A DNA stretch of 29,275 nucleotides from Mageeibacillus sp. UBA1255 (GCA_002308795.1 DBVV01000143.1:1189-30463); one strand, 5' to 3'. Positions 7,001 to 16,103 are shown, counted from the first letter of the stretch. Program-made: numbers and translations. Notes: generated by a model not told the origin, from the sequence alone.

Positions 7001-9151
7001 ATGCCCGAAAAAAGCGTCAGAGAAATGAATAAACTCGAGAGGCTTCACTACTCACTTGCCTCCCGGACTTTTCGCGCGACTTTGATCGGCTCGATAATTC
7101 TCGGACTCCTGGCGCTTATCATAGGGCTCGGATGGTATACTTACTCGGCCTGCAGGGGGCTGATCGAGCAGTCATTCAGTGTCGCTAAGAATACCGCGGT
7201 CATATTATCAAAAGTTGTCGATCCGGCTCCTATTGCGAAGGACGTCATGTCGGTATACGGATCAGAGTTTTACGGAAAAGACACGTTGCCAGACCCTGAC
7301 AGTCTGTCCGATGATTATTACAATAAATACAAAGCGCTGACAGAACGGGAGGATTATATTCAGATATTGTCCGTTCTGAACGATTTCAAAGAAAACAATA
7401 CTTTAAATGACGTTTATTACGCTATGTACGACGAGAAGACCAGTATGCTCGTTTATATAGCGGATCCGGACGACAGCGAAGCGACGGGCTGCCGGACAGG
7501 CTATTACGAAACGGTATCGCAGAAAGAACTCGGCAAGTTCCTTAACTGGGACGGTAAAAGTATCGTGTATCACATAGAGAAAACCGACAGGTACGGATGG
7601 ATCTCTACGAGCGGAGTAAGCATAAAGAGCGCAGACGGAAGCGTGACAGGATATATACTGACGGATGTTACGCTTCGCGAAGTTGCCTCAGGTATGAAAC
7701 GTTTCGTGTTCCAGTTTTCGATATCGATGTTCGTCGCCGTTAATCTGCTGGCGTTTTTTATGACGAGGCATATGAAGAAAAAGCTCGTCAAACCGGTAAA
7801 CGAGATAGCGCAGGCGGCGGAGGCGTATATAAAAGATAAGCGCGAAGGCGTTAAGACAGGCGACCATTTTTCCGACCTCAACATCAATACCGGAGATGAG
7901 ATAGAAAATCTTGCGCTGATAATGTCCGATATGGAGGGCGAACTGGCGGAATACGAAGTGAATCTCACGAAAGTTGCCGCCGAGAAAGAGCGCATCGGAA
8001 CTGAACTCGCATTGGCCACCAGGATCCAGGCGGATATGCTTCCAAACATATTCCCTGCGTTCCCGGACAGAGCGGAGTTTGATATTTACGCCTCGATGCG
8101 CCCCGCGAAGGAAGTCGGAGGAGATTTCTACGATTTCTTCCTGATCGATAACGATCATCTCGGCCTTGTTATGGCGGACGTTTCGGGTAAAGGCGTTCCG
8201 GCGGCGCTTCTGATGATGGTCTCGAAGATACTTGTCCAGAACATCGCGCTTTCGGGTAAAAGCCCGGCGGAAGTGCTCCGGACGATCAACAGCCAGATGT
8301 GTGCGAACAATCGCGAAGAAATGTTCATTACGATCTGGTTCGGATCTTTGGATCTGAGAGACGGAAGGCTCGTCGCGGCCAATGCCGGCCACGAATATCC
8401 TATACTGATGAAGCCGGGCGGAGAGTTCGAAACGGTAAAGGATAAACACGGCTTCGTGATCGGCGGATTTGCGAGGTCAAAGTATACGGAGTATGAGCTT
8501 AAATTAGAACCGGGGGCGAAGCTGTTCCTTTATACAGACGGCGTGACGGAGGCAACCGACGTTTCAGGGGCACTCTTTGGGACCGGGCGCACCGTTCGCG
8601 CACTGAACAAGTATAAAGACGGCGATCCCGAGACTATCGTAAATGGCGTTGACAACGACATCCGTGATTTTGCCGGTGTTTCTCCTCAGTTTGACGACAT
8701 AACCATGATGTGCATACAGTATTTCGGGGAAGGAGTGAAAGGCTTGAAGGAACTGACTGTCGAAGCAAAAGTCGAAAATATTGCCGCCGTGACCGATTTT
8801 ATAAACGGAGAACTGGATAAAATCGAATGTCCGTTCAAGGCCAGGACCCAGATCGACGTTGCTGCAGATGAGCTTATGTCCAACATTTCCCAATACGCTT
8901 ACGGGCCTGACGGAGGGACCGTTACGGTACGGTTCGGATATGATCCGGATAACGAAAACGTTGAAATAACGTTTATTGACAACGGAAAACCGTACGATCC
9001 TCTAAAGAAAGAAGATCCCGACGTTACGCTGGGCGCAGATGAGCGTGAAGTCGGTGGACTCGGCATCTTTCTTGTAAAGAAGACGATGGATAATATGGAA
9101 TACGAATATAAAGACGGAAAGAATATTCTTAAGATCACCAAAAAGATCTGA
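7001..9151 (+). CDS. Membrane sensor with HAMP, SpoIIE/PP2C phosphatase and RsbW-like HATPase domains
   Basis: A 716-residue protein: membrane helix at about 27-50, an extracytoplasmic sensor of ~180 residues, a second helix at 234-255, a HAMP linker to ~310 and a coiled segment to ~345. Next comes a PP2C/SpoIIE domain with the metal-binding aspartates of VGGDFYD (D375), ADVSGKG (D393), YTDGVTEA (D513) and DDIT (D565, D566). The last 130 residues are an RsbW-type GHKL ATPase with N box DELMSN (E624, N628), G1 box IDNGKPYDP (D660) and G2 box VGGLGIFLV. All catalytic motifs look intact. It should dephosphorylate STAS partners in response to an outside signal, while the ATPase domain may bind or phosphorylate them. 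It sits between two STAS genes and has RBS AAAGGAAA. Confidence 0.92.
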   Translation: MPEKSVREMNKLERLHYSLASRTFRATLIGSIILGLLALIIGLGWYTYSACRGLIEQSFSVAKNTAVILSKVVDPAPIAKDVMSVYGSEFYGKDTLPDPDSLSDDYYNKYKALTEREDYIQILSVLNDFKENNTLNDVYYAMYDEKTSMLVYIADPDDSEATGCRTGYYETVSQKELGKFLNWDGKSIVYHIEKTDRYGWISTSGVSIKSADGSVTGYILTDVTLREVASGMKRFVFQFSISMFVAVNLLAFFMTRHMKKKLVKPVNEIAQAAEAYIKDKREGVKTGDHFSDLNINTGDEIENLALIMSDMEGELAEYEVNLTKVAAEKERIGTELALATRIQADMLPNIFPAFPDRAEFDIYASMRPAKEVGGDFYDFFLIDNDHLGLVMADVSGKGVPAALLMMVSKILVQNIALSGKSPAEVLRTINSQMCANNREEMFITIWFGSLDLRDGRLVAANAGHEYPILMKPGGEFETVKDKHGFVIGGFARSKYTEYELKLEPGAKLFLYTDGVTEATDVSGALFGTGRTVRALNKYKDGDPETIVNGVDNDIRDFAGVSPQFDDITMMCIQYFGEGVKGLKELTVEAKVENIAAVTDFINGELDKIECPFKARTQIDVAADELMSNISQYAYGPDGGTVTVRFGYDPDNENVEITFIDNGKPYDPLKKEDPDVTLGADEREVGGLGIFLVKKTMDNMEYEYKDGKNILKITKKI

Positions 9152-9164
9152 AAGAGGTGGCTGT

Positions 9165-10346
9165 ATGGGCGTAAAATATGAAGCAAACGGAACAGAGCTC
9201 AGGCTGTTTTTAGAAGGGCATATAGATTCCGCAAATTCCGGGATCATCGGAGATGAAATAAATGCGGCGAAAGAGACGGGAGCATACGAAAATATAGTCA
9301 TTGACTGCGAAAAACTGGAATATATTTCGAGCGCAGGTCTCAGGATCATACTGCGGCTGATGAAAAGCGGTTATAAACTGTCGATCATCAACGTTTCTAC
9401 AGATGTGTACGAGATCTTTGACATGACCGGATTTACGGAGATGGCGGAGGTACGAAAGGCATACAGGCGGGTGTCTGTTGACGGCTGCGAGATCATCGGA
9501 AAAGGGGCCAACGGCAGGGTGTACCGCATTGACCGCGACACGATCGTGAAAGTTTACGTTAACCCGGATTCTCTGCCCGAAATACAGAGAGAGAGGGAAC
9601 TTGCCAGAAAAGCTTTCGTGCTCGGGATACCGACGGCAATACCGTACGACGTTGTCCGCGTAGACGGTGGTTACGGTTCTGTATTTGAAATGCTGAACGC
9701 AAAAAGCCTGGCTCAGCTGCTTGAAAGCGATCCGTCCCGGTTCGACTACGTAATGGAATTATCCGTAGATCTGCTGAAAAGGATACATTCTACGCGCCTG
9801 AAAAAAGGCGAGATGCCCGACTGCAGGGAAAACGTTCTCGGATGGGTCGATTTTATTAAAGGATATATTCCTGACGATCAATATGAAAAGCTGAAAAAGC
9901 TCGTCACTTCCGTTCCGGAAGACGATCACATCATGCACGGCGATTATCATCTTAAGAACGTCATGCTCCAGGACGGGGAAGCGCTGCTTATAGATATGGA
10001 CACGCTGTGCCTTGGAAATCCCATATTCGAATTCGGCTCGATATTCAACGCGTACGTCGGATATACGGAACTTGATCCGGATAACGTAAAGCAGTTCCTC
10101 GGGATAGATGCCGGTACTGCGCGCAGGATCTGGGACCGCACGATCCGCATGTATTTCGATACGGATGACGAGGAGTTTATCGAAAGGATAAAGACAAAAG
10201 CAAGGATAGTGGGCTACACGAGGGTCATGCGCCGGGCGATAAGGCGCGGAGGTATGGACGTTCCCGAGACGAGGGCAACGATCGAGATGTGCAGGGCGCG
10301 TTTCTGCGAACTGTTACCTAAAGTTGATGATCTGGAGTTGAAATAA
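9165..10346 (+). CDS. STAS domain fused to an APH-like (antibiotic/choline kinase fold) kinase
   Basis: A 393-residue fusion. Residues 1-98 are a STAS domain with YISSAGLRIIL (53-63), almost the same loop as the stand-alone STAS two genes upstream. Residues ~108-390 are an aminoglycoside-phosphotransferase-like kinase with a glycine-rich loop GKGANGRVY (112-120), invariant lysine K129 (IVKVY), helix-C glutamate (RERELA), catalytic loop HGDYHLKN (258-265) and metal-binding IDMD (276-279). The set looks catalytically complete. It resembles the uncharacterised APH-type family first noted as Fibrobacter paralogues (TIGR02172; recalled, not searched). It starts with AAAGAGGTGG 13 bases after the phosphatase gene. 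The kinase may phosphorylate a STAS serine or a small molecule gated by STAS; neither is shown by sequence. Confidence 0.88.
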   Translation: MGVKYEANGTELRLFLEGHIDSANSGIIGDEINAAKETGAYENIVIDCEKLEYISSAGLRIILRLMKSGYKLSIINVSTDVYEIFDMTGFTEMAEVRKAYRRVSVDGCEIIGKGANGRVYRIDRDTIVKVYVNPDSLPEIQRERELARKAFVLGIPTAIPYDVVRVDGGYGSVFEMLNAKSLAQLLESDPSRFDYVMELSVDLLKRIHSTRLKKGEMPDCRENVLGWVDFIKGYIPDDQYEKLKKLVTSVPEDDHIMHGDYHLKNVMLQDGEALLIDMDTLCLGNPIFEFGSIFNAYVGYTELDPDNVKQFLGIDAGTARRIWDRTIRMYFDTDDEEFIERIKTKARIVGYTRVMRRAIRRGGMDVPETRATIEMCRARFCELLPKVDDLELK

Positions 10347-10347
10347 A

Positions 10348-11538
10348 ATGGAGTTCTATACGCGTAAAAAGAAACCGAAACTATACGGACTGCTTATTTT
10401 TTCCGCCGTGTTCTTTGCCGTGATAGCCGTACTGTACGCGCTGTCGCAGACAACGAAATTCGCGGGACAGAAGTATATAATCCTGCTTCTTCCGCTGTAT
10501 TTCGCGGCGGTGCTGGCGGTGCTCATCGTTTCGCTGATAAGGCAGATCGAATATAATCCGTACTCCTACAACACTATATACTATTTCGGGTTTTCGCTGT
10601 TTGTATTGTCCGTGCTGGTAACGCATATTATTGCCGCCGTAAGATTTCTGGCGGGGGAGGAAGAATACGGGCTTCGCGAATCTGCCAAACTCGTGCTCGG
10701 CTCCGCCAGAATGTATATGATATTGACGCTCCCGCTGCTTGTGGCATTCTCGGTCGGACTGCTGATTTCGAATATCGTGCTGATCAAGAAAGAAGGCGCG
10801 AAACCGACCAATACGCTCGGTATCGTCCTTGCGATCATTCTGATGGCAGGAGAAGGTCTGCTTATCGGATTCGGCAGCGCGGCGAGAGGCGGGTTCAGCG
10901 TTGCGGTAAATCTGCTTTGCGCCGTGTTCGTGTATGCGGAGTGTATGATGTTCGGGACGATATTCGCAGACGTTTTTACTGCGACACATATTCCCGCATT
11001 TAATAAAGATTATATAATTATACTTGGCTGCCGCGTTGCAAAAGACGGTTCTCCGACTCCGATCATGCGCGACAGGATCGAAAGAGCGATCGATTTTTAC
11101 GATATGCAGGTCGAGGCCACCGGGAAGGCCGCTAAATTCATCGCATCAGGAGGAAAGGGCGGCGACGAGCCTGTTTCGGAGGCAGAGTGCATGAGCGAAT
11201 ATCTTATTTCAAAAGGATTCCTCCCGGAGCAGATACTTGTCGAGGACAGATCCGAAAACACGCTTGAAAATATGAAATACTCATTTGCGATGACTGCGGA
11301 TGACTCAAAATGCGCTTTCTCAACGACAAATTATCACGTTTTCCGCAGCGGGATCGCGGCCAACAGAGCACAGAAGTTCAAGGCTGAGGGCATCGGTGCG
11401 AAGACAAGATGGTATTTCTGGCCCAATGCTTCCGTGCGTGAATTTGCGGGACTTATGACGGGGCACCGCGGGAAACAGATCCTGGTGCTTCTGGGACTGC
11501 TGGCAGTTTATATGGTGCTGGCGCTGATCGCCTGGTGA
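10348..11538 (+). CDS. Polytopic membrane protein with DUF218 (YdcF/SanA-like) domain
   Basis: A 396-residue protein with about six membrane helices in residues 10-210, a soluble DUF218 domain at ~222-370 and one more helix at the C terminus (QILVLLGLLAVYMVLALIA). The domain shows the family landmarks IIILGCRV, ASGGKG, SEAECM, ILVEDRSENTLEN and the TTNYHVFRSG segment. DUF218 proteins such as SanA and YdcF are linked to envelope integrity, with no firmly established reaction. The gene begins one base after the STAS-kinase stop, with GGAGTTGAAATAAA as ribosome binding site, so it is co-translated with the signalling genes. It may be an effector of the pathway on the envelope (inference). Confidence 0.85.
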   Translation: MEFYTRKKKPKLYGLLIFSAVFFAVIAVLYALSQTTKFAGQKYIILLLPLYFAAVLAVLIVSLIRQIEYNPYSYNTIYYFGFSLFVLSVLVTHIIAAVRFLAGEEEYGLRESAKLVLGSARMYMILTLPLLVAFSVGLLISNIVLIKKEGAKPTNTLGIVLAIILMAGEGLLIGFGSAARGGFSVAVNLLCAVFVYAECMMFGTIFADVFTATHIPAFNKDYIIILGCRVAKDGSPTPIMRDRIERAIDFYDMQVEATGKAAKFIASGGKGGDEPVSEAECMSEYLISKGFLPEQILVEDRSENTLENMKYSFAMTADDSKCAFSTTNYHVFRSGIAANRAQKFKAEGIGAKTRWYFWPNASVREFAGLMTGHRGKQILVLLGLLAVYMVLALIAW

Positions 11539-11603
11539 CAGATCAGGCGCCCGAACGGACGAAATGCTCAGGATCGTTGAATCAACAAGAAGGACGTGAA
11601 GTA

Positions 11604-13184
11604 ATGGAAGACGAATATGAACAGAAGGCCTTGACAGAACAAACCGGAGAGCTTGAACCGGCTGTTCTATCCGAACCTGCCGTTTCGCCCGAACCGGGCG
11701 TTCAGAACCGGGGAGGCAAGGGTAAAAAAATATTCGCCATTATTGCGGCAATATCGCTCACTCTGGCTTTATTTGCTCTCATAACCGCAGTCGTGCTGGT
11801 CAATATCGAACGAAAGCCTTTCTACAACTTCCAGAAGAGCGACCTTTATTTCGTAAAAGACGACGGCGCGCTGTTGATAGTGACCGGAAGCGGGACGATA
11901 AAAAAGATCGACCTGGATGATTGCGAAGACTTTGAATACACGGCGGTCAAAGATTATTCGGGGCAGAGAGCAGTTATTCATATCACCAGGAAAATAACAG
12001 TTTTCCCGTTAAAAACGGACCAGATGCTGTTCATGTTTGACGGCCGGTCGGTAAAAGAGATCGTACGGTCGCAGATGAGCATTCCTTTCGTATTCCTTTC
12101 TCCGGACGGCCAATCTGCTATTTACATCAATGACAGATTGTATTTTTATTACGGCGGGAGAAGCACTTTATTAGCAGAAGACGACAGAGGCATAATTCCT
12201 TCGGCGATAGATAATGAAGGAAATATAGGATACGTTATATCAGACGGAAAAACAGCTCTTTCGTACTACTACGACGGAACACAAACACTTCCGCTCGGGG
12301 ACAGTAATGTTTTATTTTTATCAACAAAAGGCAATCTGTTATACCTGACGAGGCAAAACGAAAAACAGAATTCGGTCTCGATAGACGTTCAGAAAGGGAT
12401 GGACAAATCCACCCGCATAAAATTGTACGACAATATAAGTTTTACAGTGTATATGAACTATGACGCCACGCAGGCACTGATCACCGGAAGCAAGGGCACG
12501 GTCTTTTCAAAGAACGGCGGGGAACCGGTAAAGGTCTCGGATCATGAACTCTCGCCGATAATACCTGTACCTCGCGAAGAGTTAGATAAAGATGTAATTG
12601 CATCACAACGGTTTTCAGACTTAGAATCGGCTTTTTTTGCGGAAAGATCCAGCGGGAGCATCGTCAGCATAAAGGGCGGAAAAAGAAAAGTGATCGCGAC
12701 GAACATAAAGCGCGAAGCATTTAATGATTGCCACCTCTCCGATGACGGAAAAAGGATATGGTACGTTGTCGGCCAGACGTTATACTACGTCGACCCGAAT
12801 GAAGAAAATCCCGAGCAAAGAATTCTGGCATATACCGAAAAAATGGACAAGTGGATAGTATCGTCTGATGCAAAAACGGTTTTTTCCGCTGATTATTATA
12901 TGAACGTTTACGCTCACGCGGAAGGCAGCGAAACGACCGCAAAGATCTTCACCGGCAAGGGTGATTACAGGACGATTTTTAAGATGCAGTACTTCCGTGA
13001 TAAACTGTACTTTATCCACGACGGTAAACTTTATTCTTCAAACGGAGGCAATGCGGTAAACGTCGCAAACGCTCCTGAGGATATCACGGGAATCGAGTGT
13101 TCAAGGCACTTAATGATCATAAAAACGAAAGGCGGCGGACTGTTCTTCTCAACGAACGGCAAAAGTTTCAAAAAGATCAAATAG
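11604..13184 (+). CDS. Membrane-anchored propeller-like extracytoplasmic protein (paralogue 1)
   Basis: A 526-residue protein from the ATG at 11604, which has AGGACGTGAAGTA before it; a GTG at 11535 overlapping the previous stop would add 23 residues but lacks a ribosome binding site. An acidic, Pro/Glu-rich cytoplasmic tail is followed by a basic stretch and one membrane helix (about 43-67), giving an N-in, C-out topology. The ~455-residue outer part has repeated blades of the type YFVKDDGALLIV, FLSPDGQSAIYIND, YYDGTQTL and YSSNGGNAVNVANAP, resembling WD40/DUF5050-like propellers. It matches the next gene in architecture and in blade phrasing, down to a near-identical C terminus (NGKSFKKIK versus DGRNFKKIS), but lacks that protein's N-terminal zinc ribbon. 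No enzymatic motif is seen. Confidence 0.75.
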   Translation: MEDEYEQKALTEQTGELEPAVLSEPAVSPEPGVQNRGGKGKKIFAIIAAISLTLALFALITAVVLVNIERKPFYNFQKSDLYFVKDDGALLIVTGSGTIKKIDLDDCEDFEYTAVKDYSGQRAVIHITRKITVFPLKTDQMLFMFDGRSVKEIVRSQMSIPFVFLSPDGQSAIYINDRLYFYYGGRSTLLAEDDRGIIPSAIDNEGNIGYVISDGKTALSYYYDGTQTLPLGDSNVLFLSTKGNLLYLTRQNEKQNSVSIDVQKGMDKSTRIKLYDNISFTVYMNYDATQALITGSKGTVFSKNGGEPVKVSDHELSPIIPVPREELDKDVIASQRFSDLESAFFAERSSGSIVSIKGGKRKVIATNIKREAFNDCHLSDDGKRIWYVVGQTLYYVDPNEENPEQRILAYTEKMDKWIVSSDAKTVFSADYYMNVYAHAEGSETTAKIFTGKGDYRTIFKMQYFRDKLYFIHDGKLYSSNGGNAVNVANAPEDITGIECSRHLMIIKTKGGGLFFSTNGKSFKKIK

Positions 13185-13202
13185 AAAACGGCATTTGTTT
13201 TT

Positions 13203-13230
13203 TTGAACGATAAGTAATATACTAGATAAT
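13203..13230 (+). promoter_or_regulatory. Possible promoter before the second propeller gene
   Basis: TTGAAC (13203-13208), a 16-bp spacer and GATAAT (13225-13230), then AGGAGGAATTTGT before the ATG at 13255. It follows a weak AT-rich hairpin with a T7 tract (13178-13204). The match is moderate; it may allow separate expression of the downstream genes. Confidence 0.4.
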
Positions 13231-13254
13231 AACAAAAACATAGGAGGAATTTGT

Positions 13255-14979
13255 ATGTTTTGTAAGTTTTGCGGCAAGGAAATAAAGGACGGCTCAGCGT
13301 TCTGCCCTGCGTGTGGAAAGAAGCTTGCGGTCAATAACGCTGAAAAAACTGCCGAAACCGTGAGTGCGGCTACAGCGGCAGGGACCGCGGCGGCAACGTC
13401 TGCTGCGTCTTCACAGGCTGCGGCATCCGGGAAAGCGGCGGGGAAACCGGCAAAGAAAATAAATAAAAAGGCTCTTACTGCAATTATCGCAGGAGCGGCT
13501 GCGGTAGTCCTGATCGTGCTGCTCGTGGTCATTCTTGTCTCAGCCCTGGGAAAGAATAAAGGCGGAAATTACATTCTGCGTTCAGGCGAGACCAGCGTGA
13601 TGGATGCAGACGACGAAAAAGTATTGATAGTCAACGCCAACGGAGACGTGGTTAAGCTTGACTACTCGGATAAAACTATTCTCCGGACCGTTAAAAAATA
13701 CGATATAAACCGCCATAAGGCAGTCTTTATCATTTCTTACCTGGAAGGAAGCGGGAAGAACATATTCGATATCGATTCCGGACTTACGGTAAACGACCTG
13801 TATTATTACGACGGAAAAGAAGCACATAAGATCGTCAGCGCGGAGAAATCGGTGCCATATTCCGAGATCTCTGCTGACGGAAGCACGGCTTTGTATGAAG
13901 CAGACGGAAAACTGTACTCCTACCGCGGAGGAAAAACGACTCAGATCGCCGAAAACGTTTCGGTCAGCGCAGTTTCCCCCGACGGAAAGACGGTCGCGTA
14001 CTATAAAAAATCGGACGACGGCAGCGTAAAAGGGTACTATAACAACGGAAAAGAAGTCTTCCTTGTCAACAGCGGCTATGCAATAGCCATCGCAAATAAT
14101 GCAAAATATGTTTATCTCTTAAGACAGGCTGCGGAAGGGGACGGAGAGACGTTCTTTGTTCAAAAGAAGGATAAAGAAGATACGCGCGTAAAACTCGGCT
14201 CCGCAAACTCTATCGATTATCTGTTCCTGAACAATGATCTTTCTCAGGCAGTCATTTCCAGGGACGGAAATTCATACTTAAGCAAGGACGGCGGTGAAAC
14301 GAAAAAAATATACTCCTCGCCGGTCTATCCGCTTGGATCCAGAGATACGGCCGCGTATTATTCATCCTACGCTTATATTGTCGGCATAAAAGATTTTGAA
14401 AAAGCGTTTTTCTATGCCACCAATTCATTACGCACAAAGACAAATTTGCTGCGCTTCTCCGACGGCGAACTTGAAACTATAATATCCGGCTCCGATCTGG
14501 AAGACAGCGCTGCTCTTACAAGAGACGAAAAGTACGTCATCTATGAAGACGAAGATGAAGACGCCGTATACCGCGTAAGAACGTCAGAGGATGATCCGGA
14601 ACCCGAAAAGCTCCTTGAACTTGACGAAGTATGGGATTGGTACCTTTCTCAAGATAAAAAAGTACTGTATTACTGCAACGATTATTTCGAGATATTCGCT
14701 CAGAAGATCGGCGGAAAAGCCGTTAAAATATTTGACGGAAGCAGAGAATCCGCAGGTTCGATGATAGTATGCAATAACAGGCTTTACTTCTGCTACGACG
14801 GAAAACTTTACAGTTCTGAAGGCGGGAAGGCGAAGGAAGTCAATACAGGGCTGGATTCTGTTGTTTATACCGACGGCGATGAACATATACTTTTTATCGC
14901 TGATTCGGAGGGGAAAACGTATATCTCCGTTGACGGCCGTAATTTCAAAAAGATTTCTGACAGTAATCTTATAAGCTGA
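13255..14979 (+). CDS. Zinc-ribbon, membrane-anchored propeller-like protein (paralogue 2)
   Basis: A 574-residue protein. Residues 3-20 form a zinc ribbon (C3-x2-C6 and C17-x2-C20, in FCKFCGKEI and FCPACGKK). A low-complexity Ala/Thr/Ser linker (about 30-62) and a lysine-rich patch lead to one membrane helix at 73-98. The remaining ~470 residues are extracytoplasmic, with blade-like repeats (ISADGSTALYEADGKLYSY, SPDGKTVAYYKK, YDGKLYSSEGGKAKEV). It is paralogous to the preceding gene. Zinc ribbon plus single helix plus outer domain is a common Firmicute membrane architecture, in which the ribbon probably mediates protein contacts inside the cell. The start is fixed by AGGAGG. It probably senses or scaffolds something at the envelope; no catalytic residues are recognised. 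Confidence 0.78.
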   Translation: MFCKFCGKEIKDGSAFCPACGKKLAVNNAEKTAETVSAATAAGTAAATSAASSQAAASGKAAGKPAKKINKKALTAIIAGAAAVVLIVLLVVILVSALGKNKGGNYILRSGETSVMDADDEKVLIVNANGDVVKLDYSDKTILRTVKKYDINRHKAVFIISYLEGSGKNIFDIDSGLTVNDLYYYDGKEAHKIVSAEKSVPYSEISADGSTALYEADGKLYSYRGGKTTQIAENVSVSAVSPDGKTVAYYKKSDDGSVKGYYNNGKEVFLVNSGYAIAIANNAKYVYLLRQAAEGDGETFFVQKKDKEDTRVKLGSANSIDYLFLNNDLSQAVISRDGNSYLSKDGGETKKIYSSPVYPLGSRDTAAYYSSYAYIVGIKDFEKAFFYATNSLRTKTNLLRFSDGELETIISGSDLEDSAALTRDEKYVIYEDEDEDAVYRVRTSEDDPEPEKLLELDEVWDWYLSQDKKVLYYCNDYFEIFAQKIGGKAVKIFDGSRESAGSMIVCNNRLYFCYDGKLYSSEGGKAKEVNTGLDSVVYTDGDEHILFIADSEGKTYISVDGRNFKKISDSNLIS

Positions 14980-14996
14980 TGGAAGGGTGTAGTTCG

Positions 14997-16058
14997 ATGA
15001 AAAACAGATTTGGATCTGCGGTTTTATCGCTTGTGCTGATCGTATTGTCCCTCGCGGTATTCGCCGCATGCGGGACACCGTCTTCCGGACCGGCTGCGAC
15101 GGAAAAAGCGTCAACAGAAAAACCGGGTAAGGTTGACGATACCACGCCCGTGCCTGTGTCTGATCCGACCGATGCCCCGACGGCCGCTCCCACCGAAGAA
15201 CCAACTCCTGTTCCACAACCGACGGAAGATACCAGACCTCTTCCGGAGAGCGGGACAATGGTTTATTACGAGGATTTTTCATCATACGGTGAGATCGGCA
15301 AGAACGAAGACGTGCTGAAGGCTCTGGGCTGGAAAATGCTTACCGTAGAGGATGACAAGGCCCCCAGCGACTGGACTGCCGATATGGCGATCAAAGACGG
15401 AAAGCTTGAGATCACCAACTACACCCCGGACGGACGGATCGACGGCAAGGACGGGTATCTTATGATGCTTGACGGTGATTATATGGACCGTGTGCTAAAG
15501 ACAGGCAGCTATACGCTCCAGTATGACGTAAACTATTACTCAGCGGCAAATTTCAAACGCTTCCTGGTCATAGTGACCGAATACGACAGCGAAGGATTTA
15601 ATTCGTTCCATTTCAGGATCGGCGGGTACGGCAACAACCAGCTTTATTACCAGGGAACGTGGTTCGCAACTGAGGAGAACGATGAAAACGATCTTTACGC
15701 CGCCAGAAAGAATACAAACGAAAAAGGCTCTACTATCGCTTATAAACTGCGCGGAATAGAGGGAAAGATCGAAGATGATTCTTCGATACCGAACTTTACC
15801 AACGTTCCGCTCACTATCAGAGTCGTTCGCGAAAACGGATATGCCACCGTTTATATGAAGACTGCCGAAATGACTGATTTCATTAAAGTCAGCCAGGCTT
15901 CTTCCGGCTCGGAAGGGTACGCAGTAGAACCGCTGCTTAAGGGCAAGGCGGTATGCTTTAAAACGGGAGCAAAGATCAACGGCACTGTTGACAACATCGC
16001 CATCTGGACCGGTACGGGTGAGATGCCGGCCGATCATACGGTAACGTACGAACCGTGA
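14997..16058 (+). CDS. Lipoprotein with Thr/Pro linker and jelly-roll (concanavalin-like) domain
   Basis: A 353-residue protein starting at the ATG at 14997, which has GGAAGGGTG at good spacing; an upstream ATG overlapping the previous stop would add six residues. A signal peptide ends in the lipobox VFAAC, so the mature protein should be lipid-anchored. A linker rich in Thr, Pro and Glu (PTDAPTAAPTEEPTPVPQPT) leads to a ~270-residue domain opening with YYEDFSSYG and continuing with alternating strands (GSYTLQYDVNYYSA, HFRIGGYGNNQLYYQG, PLTIRVVRENGYATVYM, VDNIAIWTG). This pattern is typical of concanavalin/LamG-like sugar-binding or glycosidase-associated modules. It closes the cluster before a bidirectional terminator. 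The ligand is unknown, but a carbohydrate is likely. Confidence 0.72.
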   Translation: MKNRFGSAVLSLVLIVLSLAVFAACGTPSSGPAATEKASTEKPGKVDDTTPVPVSDPTDAPTAAPTEEPTPVPQPTEDTRPLPESGTMVYYEDFSSYGEIGKNEDVLKALGWKMLTVEDDKAPSDWTADMAIKDGKLEITNYTPDGRIDGKDGYLMMLDGDYMDRVLKTGSYTLQYDVNYYSAANFKRFLVIVTEYDSEGFNSFHFRIGGYGNNQLYYQGTWFATEENDENDLYAARKNTNEKGSTIAYKLRGIEGKIEDDSSIPNFTNVPLTIRVVRENGYATVYMKTAEMTDFIKVSQASSGSEGYAVEPLLKGKAVCFKTGAKINGTVDNIAIWTGTGEMPADHTVTYEP

Positions 16059-16103
16059 TCAATTACAAATCGGGTTTTTACGTCATACCATAAGTAAACT
16101 CAT

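Noticed and set aside
13178..13204. Hairpin CAAAT / ATTTG followed by seven T after the first propeller gene
   Set aside because: The stem has only five AT-rich pairs, too weak to call a terminator.
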